Positions 38,232 through 50,630 are shown, counted from the stretch's first letter. The stretch is DNA of 64,000 bases from Suillus spraguei (GCA_016800925.1 JABCPU010000371.1:1-64000), one strand, 5' to 3'. Program-made: numbers and translations. The notes: generated by a model not told the origin, from the sequence alone.

Positions 38232-39350
38232 GACTTTTAGGAGATAACAAGCTCCAGGGACCAGCCTGAGAGGGCCTCCAGCTCCGGTACCAATCAAGGG
38301 ACGCCCGCGTCTTCCAATTAGAACTTCGGTAAGAAACCCAAGGAAAGGAAACAGGAACACTTTTAACTGAGAAGTTTCATAAGTATCTCGGTAATTGCCA
38401 CGTGATACATACCTACTTGGATGCTTTTGATCACCGAGAGGTTCGAAGACTACGTGCATGCACTGGCTGGAGCGATGCTGTCGCAGCGCTCAGCACAGGT
38501 GTCTTGAAAAGAGGCCTTGCCCAAAATTCACTGCCCTTCTGATCGGCTGGGGCGATTGACAATTCTTATTGGCGTAGACTGTGTAAGTAGGATCATTAAG
38601 GCAGTAGAAGTTACGGGTCAAATTGGCTCACGTCTAGAACCCTGACAGTTCCTGGTAATCGGGTGCGAGCAATTCTTAGAACAATCATTTCTTTCGGCAC
38701 ACTCGAAGCAGTACTAATTCGTAAGTACTGAGCACATTATACAGCCCGGTAGGAGGTGCACAGACCCGTGCATATGTATATGGTTCAAATGTATAGTATC
38801 ATCGTGACCAAGAGAGATATTACTGGCACGTGACTGATATGATGCATAGTACGCACAGTGCAAACCTGAAGCACTGTTATTATGATATCTACGGCTATCC
38901 TATGACCAACCTATGACTGTTATTTTCCCAAAACTTCAGTCAGGCCCTGCGATCATCGTACCCGACTACAAATAGCGCAGATGGCTAAATATATCTCATT
39001 TCATCATGAAATCCAAGCTGTACGCGGAATCGTATCAAATCGTCTCGTGAGTAACATTAGCTACCATGGCACTGATCTGCACAGTTGAAATGTTGAGGAC
39101 TGCATGGTTCAGAAGCATTGTCTGTACAGGGTGCCAGTACTGACATGCGCCTATGATTGGATGTTTAAAACAAGGTGAGTTCTCATACGCATACAAGTAT
39201 CACCTAGCACGGAAGTATCAGATCCGCCAGTAAAACTTTCTTGAGGCACGGTATGAGCAGGCCTTCAACATATCAAGTAGTGAATGCGTCAGACTCCGGA
39301 ACTATACATGTCATAGTCCACAATACTTCTCCACATCCCTACGGTACGGT
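38232..39350. other. intergenic region, no recognisable gene
   Basis: It is upstream of the membrane-protein gene and downstream of the Prx5 gene, both minus-strand. It has AT-rich sequence and short open frames only. Confidence 0.5.
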
Positions 39351-40096
39351 TTAGAGCTGAGCGATTACAACATTCGCAGCGGTGGAAGTAATATTCGCGG
39401 GGGAATCTTCCACTGCGATGAAGTCGACCTTCCCATCTTGAGCCACAATGGTGTAGCGCTAAAGAAAATTCAGTATGTTACAAAATCTTGAGCAAAGACC
39501 AATATAACCTTGGATCTAGGTGAGCCTAGAAGGCCAGAAGCGTCGAAGAGGAGTCCCACGCCAGAGGTAAACTCCCCTTTATCATCCGCGATGAAACGAA
39601 CGCCTAAGTAACATTACAGTGTGATGAAGAAATGACCGTGCGATAGAAAGTTCCTACCTGTGCCCTGTGGTGCAAGTTTTTCTTTCCAAGCCCTGCAGAT
39701 AGGGTGGCTGAGCATATGCGCTCGGTCATGCGTGTGTGCTCACTTTACCACGAAGGCGTCATTCACAGCAACGACATAGATATTTTTCACGCCCTTGGCT
39801 TTGAACTTGTCGTAGTCTGCGATGTACTGCGGGACTTGGGAGCTGCACGGCGGTGTAAATGCACCTGGAACGCCAAGCTATTATTGCGACAACATTAGTG
39901 CCTCGCGCAAGATTGAAATGGGGCCATGTACAATGATATTCTTTCCAGAGAGGTCGAGCGTAATAGAGTGCTCAGGATCTTCTTCCTTTACGGGCTTCTG
40001 GGGAATTGGTTCGCCTGCCTCGATCTGGGTAGCACTGAGCATTGCGGCAGCAGCAGAATGCGCCGCATGCGCAACACTTGTAAGAATGGAAGCCAT
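39351..40096 (-). CDS. peroxiredoxin, Prx5/Ahp1 type
   Basis: This is a thioredoxin- or glutaredoxin-dependent peroxidase of the atypical type. The protein starts MASILTSVAHAAHSAAAAML, an Ala/Ser-rich leader that may target mitochondria or be cleaved. The catalytic block is GVPGAFTPPCSSQVPQY, with the peroxidatic Cys; the usual Thr before it is Pro here. VKNIYVVAVNDAFVVKAW follows, then GLLFDASGLLGSPRSKRYT and the end VVIAQL. Three or four short introns are present. No second conserved Cys is obvious, so it may act as a 1-Cys enzyme. It is the second peroxiredoxin in the window and belongs to a different class from the 2-Cys gene at 13.3 kb. Confidence 0.9.
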
Positions 40097-40826
40097 GGCG
40101 ATCGGCACAGATGAGATATGTAGGTGATTGAGAAAATAATCTGCGGAGACACTAGGGGTTGACACCTGCTACAAACCTTATATATGGACGCTCCAAACAG
40201 CATTATGTAAGCAAGATATCTTGTGGTGATACACGATCAGGTTGACAGTGGCACTATTTTCCTCAGTAGAAGGTCTTCCGAGATTCGAAATAAAGGAGAT
40301 TCTGGCTAGGTCACATGAGCTCAAACAATTTCGGTTGGAATATTGACTTGCGAGAAAGTGAGCAAGCTAATTGGCTTTCAGCATGTTTTGGATGACTTAC
40401 TCAATGTTCCGCATTCTTTGACTCTGACTATCATAAAATATGACCACGAGCATGGAGTAGGGACTTTAATTTGCTTGCCCTAAACTTGAGAGGCGTAAAT
40501 TGATTCAACAGTTGCAGTATATAAATCAACTTGAATCGTGGCAGCCACGTGTACGGGTAAGGACACGATCATGACCTAGTAATCAGCTCTAAAGCTGATG
40601 CGCATATTCATATTTTGCTGCGTGCATTCATCGATGCAGATAGTAAGAACGTGATTACTTACAGAGAGCACGGTGGGATTTGATTAGATGTCAACACTGT
40701 GCGCTGCTCATAGTAATCGTATCCAACTAGGTAGAGGCAACCAAAACGTGATGGTGTTTGAGGGCCAATGTGGAATCGCGACAGAAAATGATAGAGATAT
40801 ATGACCGCAGATGCAAGCACACGAAA
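40097..40826. other. intergenic region without recognised gene
   Basis: Both neighbours are on the minus strand. The sequence is AT-rich with no long open frames and no repeats that I can see. Confidence 0.5.
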
Positions 40827-41728
40827 CTATACTTTGTACCGACGACCTGTTTTTGTAAAGAAGGTTTGAAGAATATACACCTGAAGACTAAATATCATTT
40901 AGTTGTGATCGAATTACGCCTGGGTTGCACTTACACGGCCATGCCCACAATGCCCGAACTCTCCATAACCATATACCAGAACAGGCGACTATATTGCTTG
41001 TGAGTGACCCAGTCACATAAACGTGAGAATATCCACCAACTTTTGTGTCGACCTGACCAAGGAGAACCCTCTGTTCTCTCGTGTATGGAAACTTGGGGAA
41101 GAAAGGTCGGTACGCGTGATAACAACTCGAGACGATAGTAAAACATACTATTTTTGGGTACGTTTAATGTTCAAAAGCAGCGAGTTCAACCGGAATGTGC
41201 TCTCCTCCAGTGCACTGGTGTGATCCGCCACTTGTCCTGGCTTGGCAGGTGCTTCTCTGCGAGGCTCACTCTCCACCATGATGTCGAAGTCAACCAGCTT
41301 TACCGTGAGAGTTGACATATCATTCTCGAAGCAAAACGAGTACTCTCCGACGGTGTTGGCAGTCAAAACGTAGTCGCCTTGCCTTTCGCTTTTACCATCA
41401 AGTATGACCTTCTCATTGGGATCCTTGACGTCGAAGTCTATGTCAAACGATCCTCCAGATTGAACCTAGTTGATGAAACAATCAGTATATGAGCCGGCGT
41501 AATACCGCGTGACGTACTGCAAAGTAAAACTTCAAGCGGGACGTTTAGTATAACTCAACAAACATGACCTTTCGTGCTTACCCCAATCTTTTCTCCCGCT
41601 TTGTCTGCGTCAACATAGAAACACAAACGCTCATTTGCAGCAATGGCAGTAGTCAACGCCGAGCTTCTTACTGAAGGAAGAAGTGATAGGAAAAGAAAGC
41701 AGCTACACAGAAGAAGTAAGAGAAACAT
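40827..41728 (-). CDS. p24/emp24/GOLD-family cargo receptor
   Basis: p24 proteins cycle between ER and Golgi in COPII/COPI vesicles and sort cargo such as GPI-anchored proteins. The start MFLLLLCSCFLFLSLLPSVRS is a signal peptide. The GOLD domain follows: ANERLCFYVDADKAGEKIG, FAVQSGGSFDIDFDVKDPN, and TANTVGEYSFCFENDMST with the two conserved Cys. A helical segment comes before the membrane helix (ESSGIVGMAVVQVY). The short cytosolic tail FFTKTGRRYKV has a di-Phe and basic residues, as expected for COP binding. Exon borders near the C-terminus were chosen to give this tail. Which p24 subclass (Emp24, Erv25, Erp) cannot be said with confidence. Confidence 0.88.
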
Positions 41729-41989
41729 TGTTGAGCATGTATTTGTTGCACTTGCTTGCGTGCTTAGTGACCTTGCCGGTGTGCCGGTAGTATTAAATTA
41801 TGGACTCCGCGAACTCCGAGTCATTAGAGGCCAAGTTACTCGTGCATTGCACTGTGCTTTGACTTGGTTCTGAGATCTGACCTCCATTAAGATACACTTC
41901 GACTTCCCCTACAGTACTGACACCAAGCTGCTGCGACTATATGCTTGGTGTGTACCATTATCACTGCGATAATTTGACCTATTCTTGAA

Positions 41990-44007
41990 ATGAATTCACT
42001 GACAAATATTCATACTTGGGATCTTATTTCAGAAATATTTTGCGAAGTCGATGGGTCTCATCGCTCTGATTATCTTGAGTTGAGTAATCCTCCTGCAAGT
42101 CCTGCGCGACTCCAGTTCCAGCGCGACAAATACGCATACGCTATGACTTTGTGCTCGGATGCCCCTTTTGTATCCACGGCGGTGCGACACTCCACCATAG
42201 ATTCTATCCCTCCCAGCTCAGGACAAGACGTCCTTTTTCAATTTCCTCGGGCCGAAAGTATTTTTCGATCCATATCAATGCCATCTACTCCTTCACGCCG
42301 GTATGGCGTGTCGGCTTCTTCGCCAGGCTTTCAGCAACTGTCTCGTGTGTATCCCACACCTTACACTGAATCCTGGGTAGAACAACAGCTGTCCTCTTCG
42401 CCGAGTCCTCTTCCCAGGATCCCTCCTCTACCCGACTGCGGTCTATCACCTTCAACTCTTAATGCTGAAGGAACGCCATTCGATCGACATTTCGACTTGT
42501 CACAATCGTGGCACAGCTCCGATCCGGATATGGATATGTCTCCCATAGCTAGAAGGATATCTGGTGACAATGCTACTGCGTCTCCACGTGAAAGTCGACA
42601 CTCATCTAATCAGTCTTCCGGAGGATCTTTCGTTCCAGGTCCGTGGCCGTCGATGAAGAAGAAACTTCCTTCTTTACATTCCTTCGGTCATCCTACCTTC
42701 TCTTTAGGCTTCACTTCGAGTCCTGTCATGCATGTTAGCGAACGGTCTTGGTCTCCTGTGTCCTCTCTCTCTGCACTCACCCCCCTTTCATCTCCCGAGC
42801 GCCCCCTTGGCGATAATTTTTCGGGTGGCTTGTCTTGCGCTTCTTCACCATGCTCGCCCATTTTCGGACAAAACTCTACTACACAACGTTCAAAAAAAAA
42901 CCGCGGGCTAGATGTTACTTCTCGGCGCTCGTTTCGTATTGCCAGCCGTGCGGTTATTGTGCGGAGTCCTAAGCACCCCCTTGCGGACGATCATGACGAG
43001 AAACAGCCTTCGTGCCGGCCAAAACGCGCACGTACCTCTGGCGACCTCACTGCTATCGACTTTACCTCTCAGACTCTGGAACCCAAATCTCCCGGTATAC
43101 CGTCACAGCGTCGCCTTCCATCAGAGGTTCCTCGTCACCCCGACTTTCCTTTATTCTATCGGCGCTATCCTATAAGCTCATTTCTGCAACTTAATGCCGA
43201 AGAGTAAGTTATTTCTTACCCATAATCTGGCGCTCACCGTGCGCAGGGTTTCCCTTTTCAATCATTCCACAGACCCTGGCGGTATTTGTAACCCTCCACG
43301 CGATCCACGCGATCTGTATACTCCTCGCTTTGTCAAAGGTAAAGGTAGGTCCAAGATTGGACTGTGCCCGATCTGCATCGAAAGCCCCTTGCGCGGTGGA
43401 CGGGGACAGAAACTGTGGTTATCGACAAAATTCTCTGCGTTCAAGTGGTCACTTAATTTTTGCTCGCAGCATATACAATTATACTAACGTTTTTGTCTAG
43501 AGAATTTTAGTTTCTGTTATGATTTTACTTAATTTTCTTTTTCAGCTATCATATGCAATTTGCGCACGGTAAGAGACATTTGAACGACTCTTCACCCACT
43601 GATTTTTTTTTGCCATTTAAGGCGTGTCAGCGACAACTGGACGTCCATTCTCGCCTCCACTGTCATACAGGACAAGTAGTCGCCGCCACCCGCTGAAGTT
43701 TGAGCGATCGGAGATTCTTGAAGGAAGGTGTCATAAATGTAAAAAGTGGGTACCTGTTGAAAGTACCAAAGATTGCGAGGTGAAGGTATGAAGTCGGTAC
43801 GGTCTCTTGTGACATTTCTGATGATTGCCATTAGGTCAAGGAACTATTCTGGTAGGACACATGCGAGGCATAGCGAGCAATGGTTTCACTTCTGCTTTTA
43901 GGTGGAAACATGCCGCAACCTGCCACCAAGGATCCCAGGTTCCAGGGGACGACGACTTCTATGAACAAGACGATGTATTCCGCCGCTTGGAAGAACTCGG
44001 ATTATGA
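41990..44007 (+). CDS. Rua1-like transcription regulator (C-terminal Rua1/DUF4451 domain)
   Basis: The first exon (to 43205) codes for about 405 residues of a Ser/Pro-rich, largely disordered N-terminus with PSSSP-type clusters and basic patches. Splicing at GTAAGT into GCGCAG joins VSLFNHSTDPGG, then GLCPICIES with a CxxC pair. The third and fourth exons give HMQFAHGVSATTGRPFSPP, GRCHKCKKWVPVESTKDCE and ELFWWKHAATCH. The pattern of CxxC, H..AHG and CHKCKKW with WWKHAA.CH is the C-terminal domain of Rua1-type regulators. In Ustilago maydis, Rua1 controls a glycolipid biosynthesis cluster, but no such cluster is adjacent here. Four or five exons are present. Confidence 0.85.
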
Positions 44008-44937
44008 AAGTATCGCCACTTTCTTGTTCTGGAATATAGACTGCGCTGGACTTTCAATTGTATGTATATTGCGATCAGTAAGCGGATATCATTGTACATT
44101 CGTGCTGTATTTTGTATGGCTTGTGGTTACAGCGCTGACAAGCTAATTTGAATGTATTTTTGGTCCACTATAACTATGCGATGTGTGATGGTTTGGCAGA
44201 GCCGTGGACAATATCTTCATTTCATTATTCCTTGGTCTTGGTCCTGGTCGCTTACCATCAGATACTCTTCCGCAAACAGTTTGAAGTGTTCATCTTTGGT
44301 TGTGTGTATTTCGCCTGATTCATGTATTTATGTATCAGGCTGGAATCAGCATAGAAGTACTCCAAGACTTTATTACTGACTCCCAACGCCCGTCATTGCA
44401 GTCAATGGTTCTACTATCAATCCTCTTTCCTATCCTACGTACTTGTCCATCTCGTGGCCGTCAGTTTGGGAAAGCACATACAGCGTCTAGCGACGGTTTT
44501 TGACAAGACAATGTAATACGATAAACCTAAGTATTGTTTCCAAGCTTTTTCACCGATTCACACCTTTGATCAATGATTGCCGACGTCGCGCGTTCGCTCA
44601 CGTGACTTTGATTACCGGTGGTCGGTCGACCAACCCTAAGCACTTTCTCATAAACGCGTTCGTCGATCAAAGCTTGCAGACAGTCTTCTTCCAAGTAAAT
44701 TTTCTTGCCTCTGGGCCTCCTCGAAGTCTGCACCTACGCACCATACGCTTAATTTTTTTGTGGGGATTGAGTGTTGCATTCAACTCCAGTCGTAGCCAAG
44801 GACTTCGCATCCTGCAATAGTCCAAAATCTTCAAGTGGATCCCGCAATCTTCAGTGACGGTTAAACCCCTTCAATTGAGTTTAGTGCTCATGGTGGATAC
44901 CGTAATCTATTCAAACATCAGGCTTTGAGGAATTGTC
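44008..44937. other. intergenic region upstream of SUS1
   Basis: Overlapping open frames on both strands (44500-44820 +, 44527-44733 -) have no recognisable motif. No RNA gene is seen. The right end is the promoter region of SUS1. Confidence 0.4.
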
Positions 44938-45409
44938 ATGTCTAAATCGACCTCTGAGGTTGAAATGCTTTATGTAGAAGTTCACCGTCGAATGATCGAG
45001 AATGGAGAGTGGGATCGGTGAGTGCTTATTCGATATTTCTCATAGCTACTGAAAAAAAACTCATCCTAGAATATTGCATCTCCTGTCCTCTAAGCTGTCT
45101 GAAAGCGGATGGACAGATGACCTTTTGCACCGTGCCAAAGGTATGTATGCCCAGTGTCTGTTGCTGCTTGATTTCTAATCCTCAACTTCATACGCAACCA
45201 ATAAGAAAACAGTAGAACTATGGATCCGCTTTCCCTTCAGACAATCTTGCAGGAATTGTTATCGCATGCGCAAAGTGCTAATATCCACCCGATCATTTGC
45301 CATCGTCACTGACTCCTTCTATCATCCCCTAGCAAGCGTGCCTCTCTCCGTGAAACGAGAAATTACAACTATTATCAAGCAGTTCGTGAAAGAGCAATTC
45401 GAGAAGTAG
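44938..45409 (+). CDS. SUS1: Sus1/ENY2, SAGA and TREX-2 subunit
   Basis: Sus1 is a small nuclear protein shared by the SAGA histone-deubiquitinase module and the TREX-2 mRNA export complex. The gene is split into four short exons and is easy to miss. Exon 1 (44938-45017) gives VEMLYVEVHRRMIENGEWDR. Exon 2 from 45070 gives ILHLLSSKLSESGWTDDLLH. Exon 3 gives MDPLSLQTILQELLSHAQ. Exon 4 gives SVPLSVKREITTIIKQFVKE and ends at FEK. Reading is continuous only if acceptors CCAATAAG (before ENSRT) and CCCCTAG (before CAAGC) are used. The total of about 105 residues fits the family. Three introns in so short a gene agree with the intron-rich SUS1 genes of other fungi. Confidence 0.92.
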
Positions 45410-46322
45410 CCATTACACCTTGCATGACCCCTTCTCCTTATCCCATGCGAAACTGTTCATGTAACTCTGCTCACAATCCTAAGTTAAATGCAATGACTTT
45501 GGACAGTTGAACCATGCTGTTCGAAAGCTACGTGCGGCACTTTTCTGCGGTACCCGTGATCGGATTTCTTCTGCGAGAAGCACCGCCCGTAATCAATTTA
45601 ATATAAGTGTCATGATGTTATACCTTCTAGCATCTCAGCATTGCAGCTGACCGCCATGTCACCTGTATGCTGAACAGATAATGCCGTATTGTGTAATAAC
45701 ATCGCTTCTGGAAACGGTGGGGAAGAATACAATGAGTTTACTGGTTGAGTTACATATGTATAACGGTCCTAGGACATGCAATTCCGACAAATATTTACAT
45801 TCTTCGTTGTTTTGATGCTCGCAGCTCCCCCACTTGCAGGTTTTTATGAACCTTGTGTTCGTGTTCATGACCATCATAAATCGACAGATATGTTCTTGCT
45901 TGTTTTTCGAGATCTTATCATCACACTCGTAACTAGTTGGGTTATCTACAAAACCCAGCAGAACTCTCACATAAAGGCTAGAACAACGAGTGTCTGGTCT
46001 ATATCAGTACGGAGTCTAAGTACGAGTCTGCAAGATAAACATACCTCAGCGAGTGGGAACAAATGCTGAGGGAAAACATACGAGCGACGAAGCGCTACTC
46101 ATAGTATACAGAATGATGGTTATATAACGGTGGCTTGAGTGGCGAAGGTGAATCGCTGTATAGTTCCAAGAAGCAAAGAAGTAGCAAGAACGGTAATAGT
46201 AAATCTATGACAGCCAACTTATCACAAACCCCTGTGTTCTAACTGTTGGGCATGTGGGGTCCTTCTCCTTGTCTATGGTCACGGTGCCAAATCATATCTT
46301 CGCGGGTATTACTATATTCTGT
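45410..46322. other. intergenic; one weak signal-peptide open frame
   Basis: A plus-strand open frame at 45776-46069 begins MQFRQIFTFFVVLMLAAPPLAG, a plausible signal peptide, but the remaining 75 residues look random. It may be chance or a decayed small secreted protein. No other feature is seen before the solo LTR. Confidence 0.35.
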
Positions 46323-46499
46323 TGTTGAGTTGCACGCAAGTCTCCGACACGTTCTGCAAAGTAGTAATACCAACTCAGGTTTTACAGTGAACCACGCTAA
46401 AACCATGCTGCCGACGGTAATATTGCGCCATCATTCCCGAAGATTCCCGATAAGTGTCGAGCTCGTACCTCGACCTCTGATATCCAACATCTGTCTCGT
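46323..46499 (-). repeat. solo LTR, family A, with 5-bp target-site duplication
   Basis: The unit begins TGTTGAG and ends ATATCCAACA, so it has TG/CA ends on either strand. It is flanked by the exact duplication TCTGT (46318-46322 and 46500-46504). Its sequence matches the LTR at 52090-52314 and the split LTR ending at 62214. At 177 bp it lacks an internal part of about 48 bp that contains the TATA-like TATATAAG in those copies. Strand is set by that TATA-like box in the longer copies. Confidence 0.9.
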
Positions 46500-47444
46500 A
46501 TTCAAGGATATGCATGTAGAATATGTTGAGTACGCTTATAGGGAAGCGATATCGTATGACGAAAGAATAGTCCAAAGTTACGTAGAGTCACCATGGATTA
46601 ATGTTAATGCTCGCTCTCGCTAAACGGATGACGGGTGAGGCATTTTTTACGATCTTGTCTCAAATTCGGACGTAAGTAATACGACCTGCGCCCTTGGGGC
46701 TGCTTGTCGAGATTACAGGATATAGATATATATACGGTCCTTTAAGGATGCCTACTTTTGTCAAGGCCATATCAAAATTAGGTGCCTATGTGATCAGATT
46801 GGGTATCGCAAGCTTTTGGACGACGGCCTTGCTTGCCGTCGCTCAAGCTAGTGGCACTACCTATGTCTGAGTGGAGCAAAGAACCGACAAATAGACTTCT
46901 TGGAGCACTGTAGGGGGGGAGTACTTATTGTACCACAGCCTTACAAAAGCATAGATGCGTCGAGCATGCGGCTCTTTATTAATATATTATCAACCTTGTA
47001 TTTCTGACGGTTACGATGGTGTCATATAATACGCACCATCAGCAAAAGAAGTACCAGTATTGTTTTCTTACATGGAATGCGGTGATTAAGCTACTATGGG
47101 GATTCAAATATTCATGCAGGGTCATATGTTGTTTATTGTCTCACTCACCAGATGTGTAGCATTAATCAAGAGAACGCAAAGAAAAGTATCACGCGTCGCG
47201 ACGCGGTCTCGTGATTTCTAATTCAGGAAGGACTGTGGAGGTCATTGCCGAAATGCCGACTGACATAATCATCAACTTTCAATTGAATAGCCTAGAGTGA
47301 CTACCGCCACTTGCAGGTCTTCGTCCCACCTTCATTGCGCATATTTATAGGGCAGCTTGAGGACTATCATCTTGAGGTACTCAATACCTTATTCATCGTT
47401 CTTTACGTCGCCGAGCTCAGTATTTTTTTTTGCAGGAAATTATC
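46500..47444. other. upstream region of CK1-type kinase
   Basis: No gene is recognised. A T-rich tract with CAG at its end just before 47435 looks like a splice acceptor, so the kinase may have an untranslated or short upstream exon here. Confidence 0.4.
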
Positions 47445-48660
47445 ATGGATTTCATGTTCGGTGGAAAGTACAGACTTGAAGAGGAAATCGCCATTGGAGG
47501 ATGTGGTAACTCTTACTCTCTCTGCTCATCTACCACCGGTCCCCCTGATTCCATATCATGTTTAAACAGGCACAGTGTTCCTTGGAGTTCATACAGTCGC
47601 AGGGAAGGAAGTTGCAATTAAATTAGAACCAGCCATAGCACGCAACAGTCCCCTTAAGCAGGAGTCCAAGGTCTACAAGACTCTCATGGGTGGCCCTGGG
47701 GTGCCATGGATCATATGGTCGGGAAAGCATGGCGATTACAATGTTATGGTGATTGATTTGTTGGGTCCATCCCTCGAGGACCTCTTCAAGATGTGCAATC
47801 GTCACTTCACAATGAAGACCGTGCTCCAGCTTGCAGATCAATTAGTGAGTCTTCTTTCTTATCTGCAGTATTGCTTCAGGCGAGGTGTATGTCTTATCCA
47901 CTGTTGCGTGTCCTGCATCTACACGTGGCCCAGAGCATCTTCTATGACGCCAAGCTGTGTCGGACTTTCCTTTTCCTGCCTTTATTTCTGATGTCTTCCC
48001 CGGTAACCCAGTTATCGCGTGTAGAGTTTATCCACTCGCGCGATTTTGTCCACCGTGACGTCAAACCTGCCAACTTCGTAATGGGAACAGACCGCGCAGA
48101 ACATTTGGTCAATGTGATTGATTTTGGGCTTGCCAAAAAATTTCGAGATCCAAAGACAAGCGCCCATATCCCTTATCGACAGGACGACCATCATGGCGTG
48201 GGTACATCCCTCTTTGCATCCATCAATGCGCATCGCGGCATCGGTGAGTTGTAATCAGCTGTCGGAGCAACCATAATGAACCTAATGGCTTGGTAAAGAG
48301 TGCTCTCGGCGTGATGATTTAGAATCTCTTGCTTACATGTTGATTTACTTTCTCCGGGGCACGTTACCGTGGCGGAAAATCAAAGGCACCACAGTCGCTG
48401 AGACGTGGGATGCTATACGAGACAAAAAGCTTGAGGCTTCATCGGTTCTTACCGTGGGCCTTCCTGTAGAGTTTGAAATTTTCTTCAACTATGCAAGAGG
48501 TCTCGAGTTTGAAGACCTCCCAGACTATGTGGGACTCCGAGATTTATTCAAAGGGTTGGCACAAAAAATGAAGATTGAGTATGACGAGGTTTACGATTGG
48601 ACCCTACCCTCGAGGCGGAGGACGAAGAGGTTCTGTGAAGCGTGTAATGCGCGACGATAG
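47445..48660 (+). CDS. casein kinase 1 (CK1)-type protein kinase, divergent
   Basis: CK1 kinases phosphorylate Ser/Thr in many pathways. Exon 1 begins MDFMFGGKYRLEEEIAIGGC and, after an intron at 47516-47569, continues GTVFLGVHTVAGKEVAIKLE, which gives the Gly-loop and the catalytic Lys. GGPGVPWIIWSGKHGDYNVM and DLLGPSLEDLFKMCN are the CK1 hallmarks. The catalytic loop is FVHRDVKPANFVMG and the DFG motif is DFGLAKKF. The activation-segment region reads GVGTSLFASINAHRGIECSRRDDLES, as in CK1. The second intron (about 47846-48009) is longer than usual. Unusual points are HRDVKPANF in place of HRDIKPDNF and an abbreviated C-terminus. All catalytic residues are present, so I expect an active enzyme. 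Confidence 0.9.
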
Positions 48661-49324
48661 CAGGAAACGAAGACGAAGATGATTCTATCCTAGCCGTGAG
48701 TATATTCTCACTTTATGAAACCCAAGTGGTCAATCAACATGTTCATTTGTTTATTGATCAGACCTTCGAGCAGAACACGTGGCGGCACTCGTGAATTGGC
48801 ATGACGAAACCCTTCGATCACATGTAGCCGCTGTTACGTTGTCCTCGTTTATGAGGCACTTATTATGACGCCGGCCTGATACTGGCCAGGCTTTCTCTAA
48901 GTGGCCGACAGCGATTGTTCGGCAAGCTTAGGTTCGTATCAATATGGCCTGACTGTTATCAGGACATCTCGTGCTAAACAGTTTCCTTGCAGAATCTTCC
49001 ATGCTGATGTTGCATGTGTTCATCTCTGCTTCAATAGCGCGGAGTTGCATGGGTAATCCAGAAGTAGGGATTCTTGAAGGACCTCCTTTTTGTGTTATTT
49101 AGTTTCTATGAGTGTTTTTTCTCGTACTTTACTGCTCGCTGTCGTCCCTGCTATGTCATCTATGCTATAAGTACTTCCAAATCACTTGAATACCAGACCG
49201 TTCGCTGCTTGGTGATTACTTCAACTTTGCTCGAAAATGTAAGGATGGGCAAGGATATCTTACATAAACACTCGACCTTTCAAACCACCAAACACCCTGA
49301 ACGTACGAAAGTCGTACACGACAA
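48661..49324. other. intergenic region between CK1 and EAF3
   Basis: This region is the 3' flank of the kinase and the promoter of EAF3. Short open frames only; no motif or repeat is seen. Confidence 0.5.
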
Positions 49325-50630
49325 ATGTCTTTATCGTTCACAGTCGGCGAGCGCATCCTATGCTATCATGGGCCCCTCGTTTACGAGGCCAAGATACTAA
49401 AAGCAGAGACGTGGGACGAAACTAACACAAAGCTCTCCACAGTTGGCTCCCATTTCTTTGTGCACTATAAGGGATGGAAGCAGACGTGCGTTAGCCTTTA
49501 TATTTGCATTTTACGCAATCTGTTGCTCATTGCTGGCTAGGTGGGATGAATGGGTGCCTATCACGCGGCTGCTCAAGTTCAATGACACGAATGTGCAGCT
49601 GCAGAAAGCACTGATGGCACAGGCCAGCGCGGCTGCTTCGACCTCGGGGACATCCTCAAAAGGAAAGGCCCATGGCGGGGGTATGATGAAAGACGGTAGC
49701 TCCTCGCGCGGTGGCGGGCTTGGCCGTAAGGATGGTAGGGGAACAAAAAGAGGGAGAGAGGAGGTACGTTTTTTCTTAATAAGAAAAAACACATCTATCT
49801 CATGGCATATTTTCTGTGGTGGTGCTGATGTCATTTTTATAAAAGGACGATGGCAGCAAAAAGCCGGAGATGAAACTTAATGTCCCAGAGGTGCTGAAAG
49901 TACTGCTTGTGGATGATTGGGAGGCGATCACAAAGAACAGTCAGGTAGGATCGTGTTGCTTCTACGCATTGGTTGGGTATTGATGACCCAAAAGCTGGTA
50001 TCCGTACCACGAAACCCAACAGTCGTTGATATCCTGCAGGAGTTCAAAGATCATGTGTTGGGGCTGGGGAAAGGCACAACGTCAGGTCCACTATTGGGAA
50101 TACTCAATATTCTGCTGACTCAAGTATCATGCCGTTTTCCAGCCTTCGCGAGCCTGAACTCGTCCTCCCAACCATAATTTCAGGGTTGCAAGTCTACTTT
50201 GATCGCTCGCTCGGCGCAAACCTTCTCTACCGCTTTGAGCGTCCACAATACGCTGAGATCCGCAAGCAGTATGTCACGGGTCCCAAGGTGCAGGTTGGTC
50301 AGGAGAAAGATATGAGCGCCATATATGGAGCAGAACATTTGCTTAGGATGCTCGGTGCGATCTTATCCACATGAGGTACTCAGCGTTAACTGATGAGCCG
50401 CTCGGCTCAGTGAGTCTTCCACAGATGGTCGCCAGTTCTACGATGGACGCGGAAAGCGTTGGACTAGTGAGGGATTATGTCAACGAGCTGCTAATGTGCG
50501 TTGTTTCACCCTTCTGTTGTAATTATTTGCTGATGTCTGGTGAAGGTTTATGATGAATGACCGCAGTCGGCTGTTTTTAACACAGTACGAAAGCTCAAGT
50601 TTGCAATATCAAAATATTTCTCGATCATAA
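49325..50630 (+). CDS. EAF3: Eaf3/MRG15-type chromodomain protein
   Basis: Eaf3 is a shared subunit of the NuA4 acetyltransferase and the Rpd3S deacetylase and binds methylated histone H3 Lys36. The N-terminal chromodomain is clear: VGERILCYHGPLVYEAKILK, then HFFVHYKGWKQ, an intron, and WDEWVPITRLLKFND. A linker of Ser, Gly and Lys follows. The C-terminal MRG domain begins PEMKLNVPEVLKVLLVDDWE and continues LVSVPRNPTVVDILQEF, LVLPTIISGLQVYFDRSLGA, NLLYRFERPQY and YGAEHLLRML, ending at about 50630. Roughly six introns are present. Everything is in frame across the splice sites I chose. Confidence 0.94.

Noticed and set aside
45776..46069. Small secreted protein
   Set aside because: The leader looks like a signal peptide but the rest has no Cys pattern or other support, so it is only mentioned in the intergenic entry.
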